A DNA stretch of 33,413 nt. Origin: an uncultured Gammaproteobacteria bacterium. GTDB taxonomy: Bacteria; Pseudomonadota; Gammaproteobacteria; Pseudomonadales; Azotimanducaceae. The position numbers and the translations under genes were made by a program. This document shows positions 8,252 to 17,096 of this stretch, piece after piece (within the stretch, counting starts at the first letter, position 1; every line of letters starts with the position of its first letter). The DNA is taken from NCBI GenBank assembly GCA_913050035.1, contig CAJXAC010000022.1, positions 1 through 33,413 of the forward strand, read 5' to 3'. Under the pieces are notes generated by a model. The model saw nothing but the letters and a program-made list of their open reading frames with translations. It was not told where the DNA came from and searched no databases.

Positions 8252-9680
8252 GTCCTTTAACCTCGCCGGAGAGACACAACCATACCTGATTATGAAAACC
8301 TTAGCCTTGTTGCTCGGTCCCACAGCCGCGATTCTATGCGGCGCCATATTTTATTTCGCTACCGCGAATGTCGCTGCAGCCCTGACCCTAGGCATTACCC
8401 TGTGGGTAGTGGTGTGGTGGATCTTTGAACCGATACCAATACCGGTGACCTCGTTATTACCCATGGCCTTGCTGCCAATGTTCGGCATTCTTAGCGCGAA
8501 AGAATTGGGGGCGGCCTATGGCAATCCACTAGTGCTGCTTATGCTCGGCGGCTTTCTGATCGCCACGGCCCTTGAGCGCAGTGGTGCCCATCGCCGCCTC
8601 GCGGTTTTTATGGTGCGACTGTTCGGCGGTAACAGCCCACGCCGCCTAGTGCTGGGCTTTATGTTCGCCAGCGCCGCTTTGAGCATGTGGATATCCAATA
8701 CCTCCACTACGCTGATGTTATTGCCCGTCGCATTGGCGGCGCTAGAAAGCACAGAAGATAAACGCTTAGCCACGCCGCTGCTTTTGGGCATCGCCTATGC
8801 TGCAAGCATTGGTGGCATAGGTACCCCAATCGGCACACCACCTAACATGGTGTTTATGGGTGTTTACAATGAAATCAGCGACACCGCTATATCCTTCGGC
8901 CAGTGGATGTTATGGGCGCTGCCGGTGGTGCTCATACTGTTGCCTCTGGCGGGTTTCTGGATTACGCGCAATCTTTCTGCAAGCGGCGCGATTGCGTTAC
9001 CAGAAATAGGCGCGTGGCGGCCCAGCGAGCGACGCGTGCTGATTGTATTTTCTCTTACTGCCCTATTGTGGGTAACCCGCACCGGCCCCTTCGGCGGTTG
9101 GTCAGAGCTATTGCAACTGCCCTACACGAACGACGCCATGGTGGCATTTCTTGCGGTTATCGCACTATTCATCATTCCCAATGGCGAGCGTAATAGCGAT
9201 ACCGGTGAATCATCGCGCCTGCTCGACTGGCAGACAGCAGAGCGTATTCCGTGGGGTATGCTACTGCTGTTCGGGGCAGGAATTACCATCGCAACAGCAT
9301 TTACCAATTCAGGACTAAGCAGTCTAATCGGCACAGGCTTACAAACCATATCGACACTACCGATACTTTTAATGATTGCGACTATTTGCCTGGCTGTGAC
9401 CTTTCTCACCGAAGTCACCAGCAATATGGCCACTACGGTACTTCTCATGCCCATTTTAGCCGCCGCCGCGATCGGCGCTGGCATCGACCCTATTCTATTA
9501 ATGATCCCTGCAGCTATGAGCGCATCCTGTGCTTTCATGTTACCCGTCGCTACGCCGCCCAATGTGGTGACGTTTTCTACTGGACGCTTCTCAATCCAGG
9601 ATATGGTCCGCGAAGGCTTGGCATTGAACCTGCTGGGAGTTTTGGTGATCAGTTCGGTGTGCGTTTTGCTGCTGCAATAG
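8250..9680 (+). CDS. SLC13/DASS family sodium-anion symporter
   Basis: A 476-residue, multi-helix membrane transporter of the divalent anion:sodium symporter (DASS/SLC13, ArsB-like) family, which takes up dicarboxylates, citrate or sulfate with Na+. Family signatures are visible: the first SNT motif at 149-151 (MWISNTSTT) followed by GTPIGTPPN near 191-199, and the repeat copy TEVTSNMATT (391-393, Ser-Asn-Met rather than Ser-Asn-Thr) followed by LPVATPPN near 431-438. This two-fold inverted-repeat layout fits a complete protein. Start 8250 has a weak GAG upstream; ATG 8292 would give 462 residues but has no visible ribosome-binding site. The 3' end overlaps the convergent aminopeptidase gene by 90 bp. 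Substrate cannot be assigned. Confidence 0.9.
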   Translation: MSFNLAGETQPYLIMKTLALLLGPTAAILCGAIFYFATANVAAALTLGITLWVVVWWIFEPIPIPVTSLLPMALLPMFGILSAKELGAAYGNPLVLLMLGGFLIATALERSGAHRRLAVFMVRLFGGNSPRRLVLGFMFASAALSMWISNTSTTLMLLPVALAALESTEDKRLATPLLLGIAYAASIGGIGTPIGTPPNMVFMGVYNEISDTAISFGQWMLWALPVVLILLPLAGFWITRNLSASGAIALPEIGAWRPSERRVLIVFSLTALLWVTRTGPFGGWSELLQLPYTNDAMVAFLAVIALFIIPNGERNSDTGESSRLLDWQTAERIPWGMLLLFGAGITIATAFTNSGLSSLIGTGLQTISTLPILLMIATICLAVTFLTEVTSNMATTVLLMPILAAAAIGAGIDPILLMIPAAMSASCAFMLPVATPPNVVTFSTGRFSIQDMVREGLALNLLGVLVISSVCVLLLQ

Positions 9681-10739
9681 CCCCCGCCGATGCAAGCTTT
9701 GCAGCTGCTCGAGGCGATGCGCCGCCGATAATTTTGTCAGCGCTTCGACTTCGTCGTAAAACTTGGGCCAGTCCTCATTAACCTCTAAAAAAAGCTGCGC
9801 GAATGCGCTGACCCAATCTGCATAAGTTCCAAGCGATAGCAGCAACGCATTATTAAACCGTTCACCCATAAGAGCGTCAAAGCGCCCGTTGCCAAGGTGA
9901 CCAATATTTGCGGAATAGCAGTCTTGCCAATGGGCTCGCAGCTCGTCGCGTTGCCGCATACGCTCATCCCTACCCCCTGACTGCTGTTGGTAAAGGTTGG
10001 CTAAATCGGCTTTGGCGGCCAAGACAAATGTCTTAAAACGCGCCCATTCAGCCTGACCGCGCCGCCAACGCGCATAACGCTTTGTGTCGTCATCGTCAGC
10101 AACGGCGGACAACCATGTGCGTGCGCCCTTAGCGCCGACAAAGCTGGCAAAACTCTCGTTAAAAGCAACATCACCGTTTAGCCAAACTTCGCTGTGTGCT
10201 AATTCATGGAACAACAAATTCGCCAATGCCGGCTCACTATAAAACACAAAGCTACTGAGCAACGGATCATCGAACCAACCCAGCGTCGAATAGGCTGCAA
10301 CACCTCCGACATAGGTATCAAAGCCATTTTGCTCGTAGCGCGCAGCAAAGGCACGCGCATCAGCTTCATCGAAAAAGCCGCGGTAGGGTGCGCAGCCAAT
10401 AAGCGGATAGCACCACTGCTCACTGAGCATGCTTAAGGGCGGCGCGGCGAACACATTCCACACGACATAATCACGCTCTAGGTGCACATATCGCTGGTAG
10501 CGATCTGCAACTACCAACTGCAACTCATCTTCAGCGAACTGCAGCATCGACTGGATCGTCTGCAACCTAGCGCGCAGCTGTGCCGAAGTGGCTGGGTCGC
10601 TTATTACGCTGTTGGTTGGGGTACCACGCAACAGCAACTCACCTTGGCCGAAGATTGCTTGTTGATAAAACCGCAATGACTCACAGCCACTGAATAAGCA
10701 ACATGCCAAGGCCAAGCAGAAAAATTTTATGCTCTTCAT
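9591..10739 (-). CDS. Predicted lipoprotein zinc aminopeptidase (COG4324-like)
   Basis: Exported metallopeptidase-like protein. I chose ATG 10739, so that the protein begins MKSIKFFCLA with a lipoprotein signal ending in LFSGC (lipid-attached Cys19). The zinc motif is HELAH at 178-182, with Glu195 in FNESFASFVG as the likely third ligand. This arrangement matches the predicted aminopeptidase family COG4324. Length is 382 residues. The last 30 or so residues (Gln-rich tail after LHRRGLL) are encoded antisense to the 3' end of the SLC13-like gene; they are not recognisably conserved and may be a lineage-specific extension. The gene is divergent from the acyltransferase with about 60 bp between starts. 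No clear Shine-Dalgarno precedes the ATG. Confidence 0.82.
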   Translation of the reverse strand: MKSIKFFCLALACCLFSGCESLRFYQQAIFGQGELLLRGTPTNSVISDPATSAQLRARLQTIQSMLQFAEDELQLVVADRYQRYVHLERDYVVWNVFAAPPLSMLSEQWCYPLIGCAPYRGFFDEADARAFAARYEQNGFDTYVGGVAAYSTLGWFDDPLLSSFVFYSEPALANLLFHELAHSEVWLNGDVAFNESFASFVGAKGARTWLSAVADDDDTKRYARWRRGQAEWARFKTFVLAAKADLANLYQQQSGGRDERMRQRDELRAHWQDCYSANIGHLGNGRFDALMGERFNNALLLSLGTYADWVSAFAQLFLEVNEDWPKFYDEVEALTKLSAAHRLEQLQSLHRRGLLQQQNAHRTDHQNSQQVQCQAFADHILD

Positions 10740-10799
10740 AAGTTGCCGTGATCCGCACACAGTGCCAACATTGTGATAACGATTTCCTGTAGGGTTGCT

Positions 10800-11693
10800 A
10801 TGCATCTTCTAAAAGGCGTCTTGGCCTGCGTCGCTCTATTGTTAGCCACTATAAGCGTATGTTTTGTCCTCGCATGGTGGACGTTCAGGCTGAACTTTAC
10901 CAAGGGCGCGGCCAGAGCCAAACTGAAGCGCAGAATGGACAACATCATTATCTGGTGGACTAGCTCCAATCGCCTCATGATCAAAACTTTGGGCCTAACA
11001 AATGCCCATATCAACTGGCACAACGTTGCGGAAGTGAGGCCCGACCAATGGTATTTGGTGATTTGTAACCATCAAAGCTGGGCCGACATTTTGTTGCTAC
11101 AAACCTTTCTGCTGAACACAATTCCGCCACTCAAGTTCTTTACTAAATCTCAACTAATCTGGATTCCCTTTGTCGGTGTGGCCATGTACGTATTAGGCTT
11201 CCCCTATGTAAAACGCGTCAGCCGCGACCAAATCCGCGCTAATCCCGAATTACGCCACGTCGACCGTGACAACGTATTCAAGGCTTGCGAAGGTTTTAAT
11301 AATCACCCCACCTGCGTACTTAATTTTGTTGAAGGCACTCGTTTTACGGCCGAGAAACATCAACGACAAAACAGCGAATATAGCCACCTCCTGCGGCCAA
11401 AGGCCGGCGGCATCGACTATGTGCTGCAGGGTATGGAAGGACAACTGCGCCACGTCGTGGATGTCACCCTCGTGTATCCAGGTGGTGTGCCAACCTTCTG
11501 GGACTTCTTACAGGGTAAGTGCAAAGACGTTCATATAGACATAAGACAACTGCCACTACCCGAGTTAACCGGTGTTACGGATCCAGCAAATCGTAAAAGC
11601 AGTCTAGCCCAGTGGATGCGGCAAATTTGGTTGGAGAAAGACCAATTGATCTCAAGAACACTAGACGGCGGGGACGCTATCAAGTCCCGCTAA
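10800..11693 (+). CDS. YihG-like lysophospholipid acyltransferase
   Basis: Membrane-associated acyltransferase of the PlsC/LPLAT superfamily, expected to acylate a lysophospholipid such as lysophosphatidic acid. One N-terminal hydrophobic helix (about 5-28) is followed by the catalytic NHQSWAD motif (His91, Asp96) and the phosphate-binding VEGTRF motif (178-182). The LLRPKAGGIDYVLQGM stretch near 197 resembles E. coli YihG, and the 297-residue length fits. ATG 10800 is preferred over GTG 10773 because AGGG lies about 7 nt upstream and the membrane helix then starts at the usual place. It ends 8 nt before the convergent coiled-coil gene. Confidence 0.9.
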   Translation: MHLLKGVLACVALLLATISVCFVLAWWTFRLNFTKGAARAKLKRRMDNIIIWWTSSNRLMIKTLGLTNAHINWHNVAEVRPDQWYLVICNHQSWADILLLQTFLLNTIPPLKFFTKSQLIWIPFVGVAMYVLGFPYVKRVSRDQIRANPELRHVDRDNVFKACEGFNNHPTCVLNFVEGTRFTAEKHQRQNSEYSHLLRPKAGGIDYVLQGMEGQLRHVVDVTLVYPGGVPTFWDFLQGKCKDVHIDIRQLPLPELTGVTDPANRKSSLAQWMRQIWLEKDQLISRTLDGGDAIKSR

Positions 11694-11701
11694 ACTCCTG
11701 C

Positions 11702-12457
11702 TCAATTCACAGCCGCTGCTGGGCTGAGTGCTCGGCGCAGTTCCTCAAGACGTTGTTCAAGGTCTCGAAACCGCGAATTCGTTGCGATTCTGTAGGCGTC
11801 GATCGCAGCTATTGCTTCGGTATTTTCTTCCACCTGAGTATCTATATTAGCGCGCAGTTTTGCTACTGACTGGCTGGTCGTATTGACCTTGTCGACTAGG
11901 TCCTGCTGGGCGCGCACCAACTGTTGCAACTGGATCTCAACGCTGGTTAGCTGATCGATCAATGCGGTTTGTTGGGAAAAGGCGTCTTCATGTCGCGCGG
12001 TGGCGGCTTTGAGATCCCGGGCAGTGGATTGCAATCCAGTCACTGATTCGTCGAGACCCTTTACTGCCTTTTGGTTGTCTTTGATCCAATCCTTGTTCCG
12101 CTCATTCGCAATAGCCCACAGCTTGCGAATCTCGGATTCCCAAAGAGAGAGTTGTTCCTGAGTATCTTCACCACCCTGGGACAGGGCAGTATCTGTTGCT
12201 GACAAACGCTGCTCTAAGCGCTGGAGTCGAGTGTTGGCATCGGTCAATCGGGCTTGCTCCGCAATCAGCGCCTGTTGTTGATTGGCGATGAACCATCCGG
12301 CTGCGACAAGACCGCCAACCAACACCACCATAACCCCATTTAGAAAAACACCGCGGCCACCTTCGGTAGACCTACTGCGTTGCGGACGGCGCCCACCACC
12401 GCTCGGTCGATACCCACCGGGTTCGGTCGATAGAGACTGGTCAGCGTCGTTAGTCAT
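11702..12457 (-). CDS. Single-pass membrane protein with long coiled coil, function unknown
   Basis: A 251-residue protein that I cannot assign to a function. It has a short Gly/Arg/Ser-rich, basic N-terminal segment (about 14-36), one transmembrane helix (about 37-58), and then nearly 190 residues of Gln/Glu/Leu/Ala-rich heptad-like sequence that should form a coiled coil outside the cytoplasm. No catalytic motif is visible. The topology resembles HemX-like or cell-division-type membrane coiled-coil proteins, but this is resemblance of architecture only. It lies 74 nt downstream of the PuuD-like gene on the same strand, so the two may be cotranscribed. Confidence 0.8.
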   Translation of the reverse strand: MTNDADQSLSTEPGGYRPSGGGRRPQRSRSTEGGRGVFLNGVMVVLVGGLVAAGWFIANQQQALIAEQARLTDANTRLQRLEQRLSATDTALSQGGEDTQEQLSLWESEIRKLWAIANERNKDWIKDNQKAVKGLDESVTGLQSTARDLKAATARHEDAFSQQTALIDQLTSVEIQLQQLVRAQQDLVDKVNTTSQSVAKLRANIDTQVEENTEAIAAIDAYRIATNSRFRDLEQRLEELRRALSPAAAVN

Positions 12458-12531
12458 ACCTTACCAATTCAGTACCGGAGAACAGAGTGGCCATCGACAT
12501 AGCCGAAGGCCACTCATAATCGAAGCGTCAG

Positions 12532-13182
12532 TTATAGGTAATACAAGATACCCGCCATAACCACGGTCAAGACGAAACCAGATGTAATAACACCACGAAT
12601 AGTGGTCAATACACCTTGCTTGCCGACGATCGCGTTGATTTCAATGGCTGCAATAATCGCCAGCGCAATGCCCAGTGCAGTGGTGTTAGCACCAATGCTG
12701 CCATTTATTGCGAAGTGTGCGCTTGAACCCATGAAATACAGCATTGGTATCGAGAACAGCGTATTTGTCCGGGACGCCAGTGCTGCTTTAGGTGCCGCGG
12801 CCGCGGCCGCAGGATCCGCTTCACCACCCGCAGCAACAGCTTGGTTTGAAGCAATCACAATGCGCTGGTTGGGCCAGATGATCAGCCACACATTAAGGAA
12901 CATTAGGGTTCCCATAGTCGCGCCCAGAGTAATATCAGGCGTCAGACCAGAGTGCTTGTAGCCCAGCAAAATCACACCCGTTAAGAACGTTAACATCGCA
13001 CCCCAACGGAACCACCATAGCGCCCGCGGCACCAATTTAGAGAAGGCGTCTACCCGCGCATCGCCCTCTGCTTCTTTAAAGTACTCTGTTTGCACAAAGT
13101 TGAAGTAGTACAGCATGCCGATCCACACTACACCAGCCAGCACGTGACCGAAGCGTGCCAAATATTCTACCAATAGTTCCAT
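12532..13182 (-). CDS. PuuD-like membrane protein (urate hydroxylase N-terminal domain family), short form
   Basis: A 216-residue multi-helix membrane protein matching the membrane domain of the PuuD urate hydroxylase family: FGHVLAGVVWIGMLYYFNFV near the N-terminus (His13 conserved), PRALWWFRWGAMLTFLTG, NVWLIIWPNQRIVIA and PMLYFMGSSAHFA. PuuD itself carries an additional C-terminal cytochrome c domain; this protein has none and no CXXCH motif. Activity on urate is therefore not implied. A poly-Ala linker (about 126-130 and flanks) is encoded by a NotI-rich GC tract. ATG 13182 is chosen because AGGGG lies about 7 nt upstream; the upstream in-frame codon at 13218 lacks this. The next gene leftward is the coiled-coil protein. 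Confidence 0.83.
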   Translation of the reverse strand: MELLVEYLARFGHVLAGVVWIGMLYYFNFVQTEYFKEAEGDARVDAFSKLVPRALWWFRWGAMLTFLTGVILLGYKHSGLTPDITLGATMGTLMFLNVWLIIWPNQRIVIASNQAVAAGGEADPAAAAAAPKAALASRTNTLFSIPMLYFMGSSAHFAINGSIGANTTALGIALAIIAAIEINAIVGKQGVLTTIRGVITSGFVLTVVMAGILYYL

Positions 13183-13235
13183 CGTAACCCCTGTTGTTGC
13201 CCCAAAAGCTGCAGACAAGAATAGCTAAACCCCGT

Positions 13236-13249
13236 CGCTGGTACCAGCG
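13236..13249. promoter_or_regulatory. 14-bp perfect palindrome upstream of the PuuD-like gene
   Basis: CGCTGGTACCAGCG is a perfect 14-bp palindrome about 54 bp upstream of the PuuD-like start, in the space between that gene and the groEL terminator. Size and position fit a repressor or activator site. No regulator is identified. Confidence 0.35.
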
Positions 13250-13307
13250 CTGCAAGCGAGTTTCGGTTCTGACAATCTGTATCAAGTGCAGTAATTTTAA
13301 TTCATGC

Positions 13308-13337
13308 AAAAAAAACCCGGCTATTGCCGGGTTTTTT
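13308..13337 (-). terminator. Intrinsic terminator of groES-groEL
   Basis: A CCCGGC/GCCGGG 6-bp stem with a 4-nt TATT loop is flanked by eight A on one side and six T on the other. It lies about 18 nt after the groEL stop in the leftward direction. The flanking tracts would also allow it to work rightward, insulating the PuuD-like gene from either side. Confidence 0.9.
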
Positions 13338-13354
13338 CTCGATCGAAGATCGAT

Positions 13355-15013
<1,659 letters not shown>

Positions 15014-15032
15014 TTAACTAAAGTGCGGAGGT

Positions 15033-15323
15033 CTAACCTTCCAGCACTCCAAAGATTTCACTTTCACTCAAAATCAGGAGTTCCTCTCCATCGATCTTGA
15101 CCGTGCTTCCGGCGTACTGACCAAAAATAATTTTGTCGCCCGTTTTGACATCTAAAGGACGCACATCGCCACCGTCAGTCATCTTGCCCGGACCCGCAGC
15201 AAGGATTTCACCTTGTGACGGCTTTTCAGTTGCAGAGTCAGGAAGCACGATGCCACCAGCGCTGGTGGTTTCCTCTTCCAAACGACGCACGACAACGCGG
15301 TCGTGTAAGGGTCGAATGTTCAT
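15033..15323 (-). CDS. groES: Co-chaperonin GroES (HSP10)
   Basis: 96-residue co-chaperonin, full family length, which caps the GroEL ring. It starts [14 protein letters not shown] and has the mobile loop [20 protein letters not shown] (about 16-35) and the [17 protein letters not shown] ending. GGGAG precedes the ATG by about 10 nt. A roughly 160-nt leader contains a perfect CIRCE element just downstream of a sigma32-like promoter. FxsA and a PaiB-like gene lie upstream on the same strand but are separated by the promoter region. Confidence 0.98.
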   Translation of the reverse strand: MNIRPLHDRVVVRRLEEETTSAGGIVLPDSATEKPSQGEILAAGPGKMTDGGDVRPLDVKTGDKIIFGQYAGSTVKIDGEELLILSESEIFGVLEG

Positions 15324-15449
15324 TAACTATGGTCTCCCAATTGCTCCAATTGCTTGGATTACTTTACTTACTGGTGTAGCCGTTTCGCGCTAATCGCCGA
15401 ATCATGCTCCCCATTTCTGGCCCACCGTTCTTCGGCGAGGCCTCAGCTT

Positions 15450-15476
15450 TTAGCACTCTCACATCATGAGTGCTAA
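15450..15476 (-). promoter_or_regulatory. CIRCE operator (HrcA binding site) of groES-groEL
   Basis: TTAGCACTC, nine bases, then GAGTGCTAA: an exact match to the CIRCE inverted repeat recognised by the HrcA repressor. It starts about 8 bp downstream of the predicted transcription start, the usual repressing position. Confidence 0.93.
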
Positions 15477-15490
15477 TTCGAGGACGATAT

Positions 15491-15517
15491 CATAGGGGCG
15501 AGTTCGGGATATTCAAG
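15491..15517 (-). promoter_or_regulatory. Sigma32-like heat-shock promoter of groES-groEL
   Basis: Read leftward, CTTGAA (15517-15512) and CCCCTATG (15498-15491) are separated by 13 nt, matching the RpoH consensus CTTGAA-N13-14-CCCCATNT closely. Transcription would start near 15484, just before the CIRCE element. The rest of the leader (15324-15449) shows no ORF that I can support. Confidence 0.75.
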
Positions 15518-15620
15518 GCCCACCTGAGCATTTTGCATATAATCCTTAGATGCCCTACCTACCCAAATGGATGGCAGATTGCCGCTCTAGCGAGCTTTTA
15601 TCGGCCATCTCGCATGATTT

Positions 15621-16250
15621 TTAATCTTTCACTAGGAATTCATACATGGGGGGAGCGCTGCATTTTTGCATATCTAGCCCTGTTCTAACCCCTTCACGAT
15701 CCGCCTTAGATTTGTTCTGACTGGATTTAAACTTCGCCTCTATCGACTCGATAGCGATTTCAAAACCAAAAATCTTGCTCTGGAGGAGTCGCGCGTACTC
15801 TGTCGGCGCGTCTGCCACTTTCCATGGACTCGGCCTGGTGCTCTCCATTTGCGCGGTCATCGCATCAAGATGCTCATGCACCCAAGAGGGGTCATCGATT
15901 AGCGTCAGAGTTCCTCTTGCATGCACTACTAGGTAATTCCATGTGGGCACGACCTTGCCGGTCAACGCCTTACTTGGGTAAAACGATGGCGAAACATATG
16001 CACTAGGACCCTGAAAGATTGCCAGTGCGCTAGGCGCTTGTGCGTGGAATATTTCACTTGCGTCGTATTTTGGCAGGTGCCCACACAACTTTTGATCGCC
16101 AGCGGCGTCTACTTCGAGTAGTAACGGATAATGGTTGGCCTGAGGAATGCCATCAACGTCGCATAAGACCACTGTTGCCAATGGAAAATGTCGAATTAAT
16201 GCGTTGATTGCATCACTGTCAGATTCGCGAAAATGATCTGAAATATACAT
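15621..16250 (-). CDS. PaiB-like FMN-binding split-barrel protein
   Basis: A 209-residue protein of the PaiB family (annotated as FMN-binding negative transcriptional regulators). Family features are the start MYISDHFRESD, an FPLATVV strand, GHLPKYD (about 77-83), FQGPSAYVSPSFYPSK and VPTWNYLVVHARG (about 105-117). The fold is a flavin-binding split beta-barrel related to pyridoxamine-phosphate oxidase; a DNA-binding role in PaiB is reported for Bacillus but not proven generally. Length is typical. It lies between fxsA and the groES promoter on the same strand. No partner paiA is visible, and no strong ribosome-binding site is seen. Confidence 0.88.
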   Translation of the reverse strand: MYISDHFRESDSDAINALIRHFPLATVVLCDVDGIPQANHYPLLLEVDAAGDQKLCGHLPKYDASEIFHAQAPSALAIFQGPSAYVSPSFYPSKALTGKVVPTWNYLVVHARGTLTLIDDPSWVHEHLDAMTAQMESTRPSPWKVADAPTEYARLLQSKIFGFEIAIESIEAKFKSSQNKSKADREGVRTGLDMQKCSAPPMYEFLVKD

Positions 16251-16288
16251 AGCGCCACTCGGCCTTTAGCGTGCTCAAGATACTAACA

Positions 16289-16741
16289 CTATTCATCTTT
16301 TTTACGCTGAAATTCACCATCTAGGACGTTGCCTGCATCATTAGCTGCAGATTCAGCGTCACGGGTGCGGGGAGGACTCATGACTGTGGCGCTCATGGCT
16401 ACCCGCTGCATCAGGATTTTCGCAATCGCCACTCTGCTCGGCGGGAACAACAGAGTAAACCCCACAAAATCCGTAACAAAGCCCGGGGTTATGAGTAGCG
16501 CACCCGCTACGGCGAGCAATATTCCCTCAGCCATTTCTGTTGCCGGCATCTGGCCCTGCTGGGCGCGCTGCACCCCGCGGGTGAGGGTCGCGATGCCCTG
16601 ACGTTTCAATAACGCCACACCAACTACCGCGGTGAGCATCACCAAGCCAATAGTCGGCCAAGCATCAATGTAGCCAGCCACCTCGATTAACAGATACATT
16701 TCGATAATGGGCGTTAAAAAAAACAGCATAAGCCAGGGCAT
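16289..16741 (-). CDS. fxsA: FxsA family membrane protein
   Basis: A 150-residue cytoplasmic-membrane protein of the FxsA family. In E. coli, FxsA is named for suppression of F-plasmid exclusion of phage T7. Hydrophobic helices lie at about 1-20, 27-45 and 74-97, with family segments EMYLLIEVAGYIDAWPT, LLKRQGIATLTRG and GALLITPGFVTDFVGFTLLFPP. The C-terminal tail is charged and variable. AGGTGA lies 5 nt before the ATG. fxsA close to groES-groEL is a common gammaproteobacterial arrangement; here a PaiB-like gene is inserted between them. Confidence 0.93.
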   Translation of the reverse strand: MPWLMLFFLTPIIEMYLLIEVAGYIDAWPTIGLVMLTAVVGVALLKRQGIATLTRGVQRAQQGQMPATEMAEGILLAVAGALLITPGFVTDFVGFTLLFPPSRVAIAKILMQRVAMSATVMSPPRTRDAESAANDAGNVLDGEFQRKKDE

Positions 16742-16802
16742 AGGATCACCTGATCGTGTCGAGAACCATCAATCTGCGGCCGTAACCGATGTAAATCAAG
16801 CC

Positions 16803-17096
16803 ATGGGTAAAGCCGACCGCATTTGGCAGGTAGTCGCACAAATACCCACAGGCCGGGTTATCAGCTATGGCGATGTTGCCCAGCGCGCCGGTCTGCCGGG
16901 CTACGCGCGTTTCGTCGGAACCACTCTAGGCAACTTACCCAGAGATACCAGCCTACCCTGGCATCGCGTGGTAAATGCTAGCCGCAAGATTGCTCCAAGG
17001 GGCAGTGCCCGAATGGGTGAGCAAAAACGCCGTTTACGCGCCGAAGGCATTGTCTTTAACGGCGACACCGTAGCAAAAGAATTTTATTGGGAATGA
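16803..17096 (+). CDS. Alkyltransferase-like protein (ATL), Trp in place of acceptor Cys
   Basis: A 97-residue protein with the DNA-binding fold of O6-alkylguanine-DNA alkyltransferase: GRVISYGDVAQRAGLPGYARFVG (base-flipping Tyr23, Arg36 finger position) and LPWHRVVNASRKI. The acceptor PCHRV Cys is Trp53, so it cannot accept alkyl groups. ATL proteins of this kind bind O6-alkylguanine and channel it to nucleotide excision repair. Length fits the family (about 100 residues). ATG 16803 is chosen; an upstream in-frame ATG (16707) would overlap fxsA antisense by 35 bp and add non-conserved sequence. The gene is divergent from fxsA and its last 13 bp overlap the convergent ampG-like gene. Confidence 0.9.
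   Translation: MGKADRIWQVVAQIPTGRVISYGDVAQRAGLPGYARFVGTTLGNLPRDTSLPWHRVVNASRKIAPRGSARMGEQKRRLRAEGIVFNGDTVAKEFYWE

Noticed and set aside
12797-12812. Tandem NotI-like GC tract, suspected cloning artefact
   Set aside because: It is in frame and encodes an Ala run in the linker of the PuuD-like protein, with normal flanking sequence on both sides.
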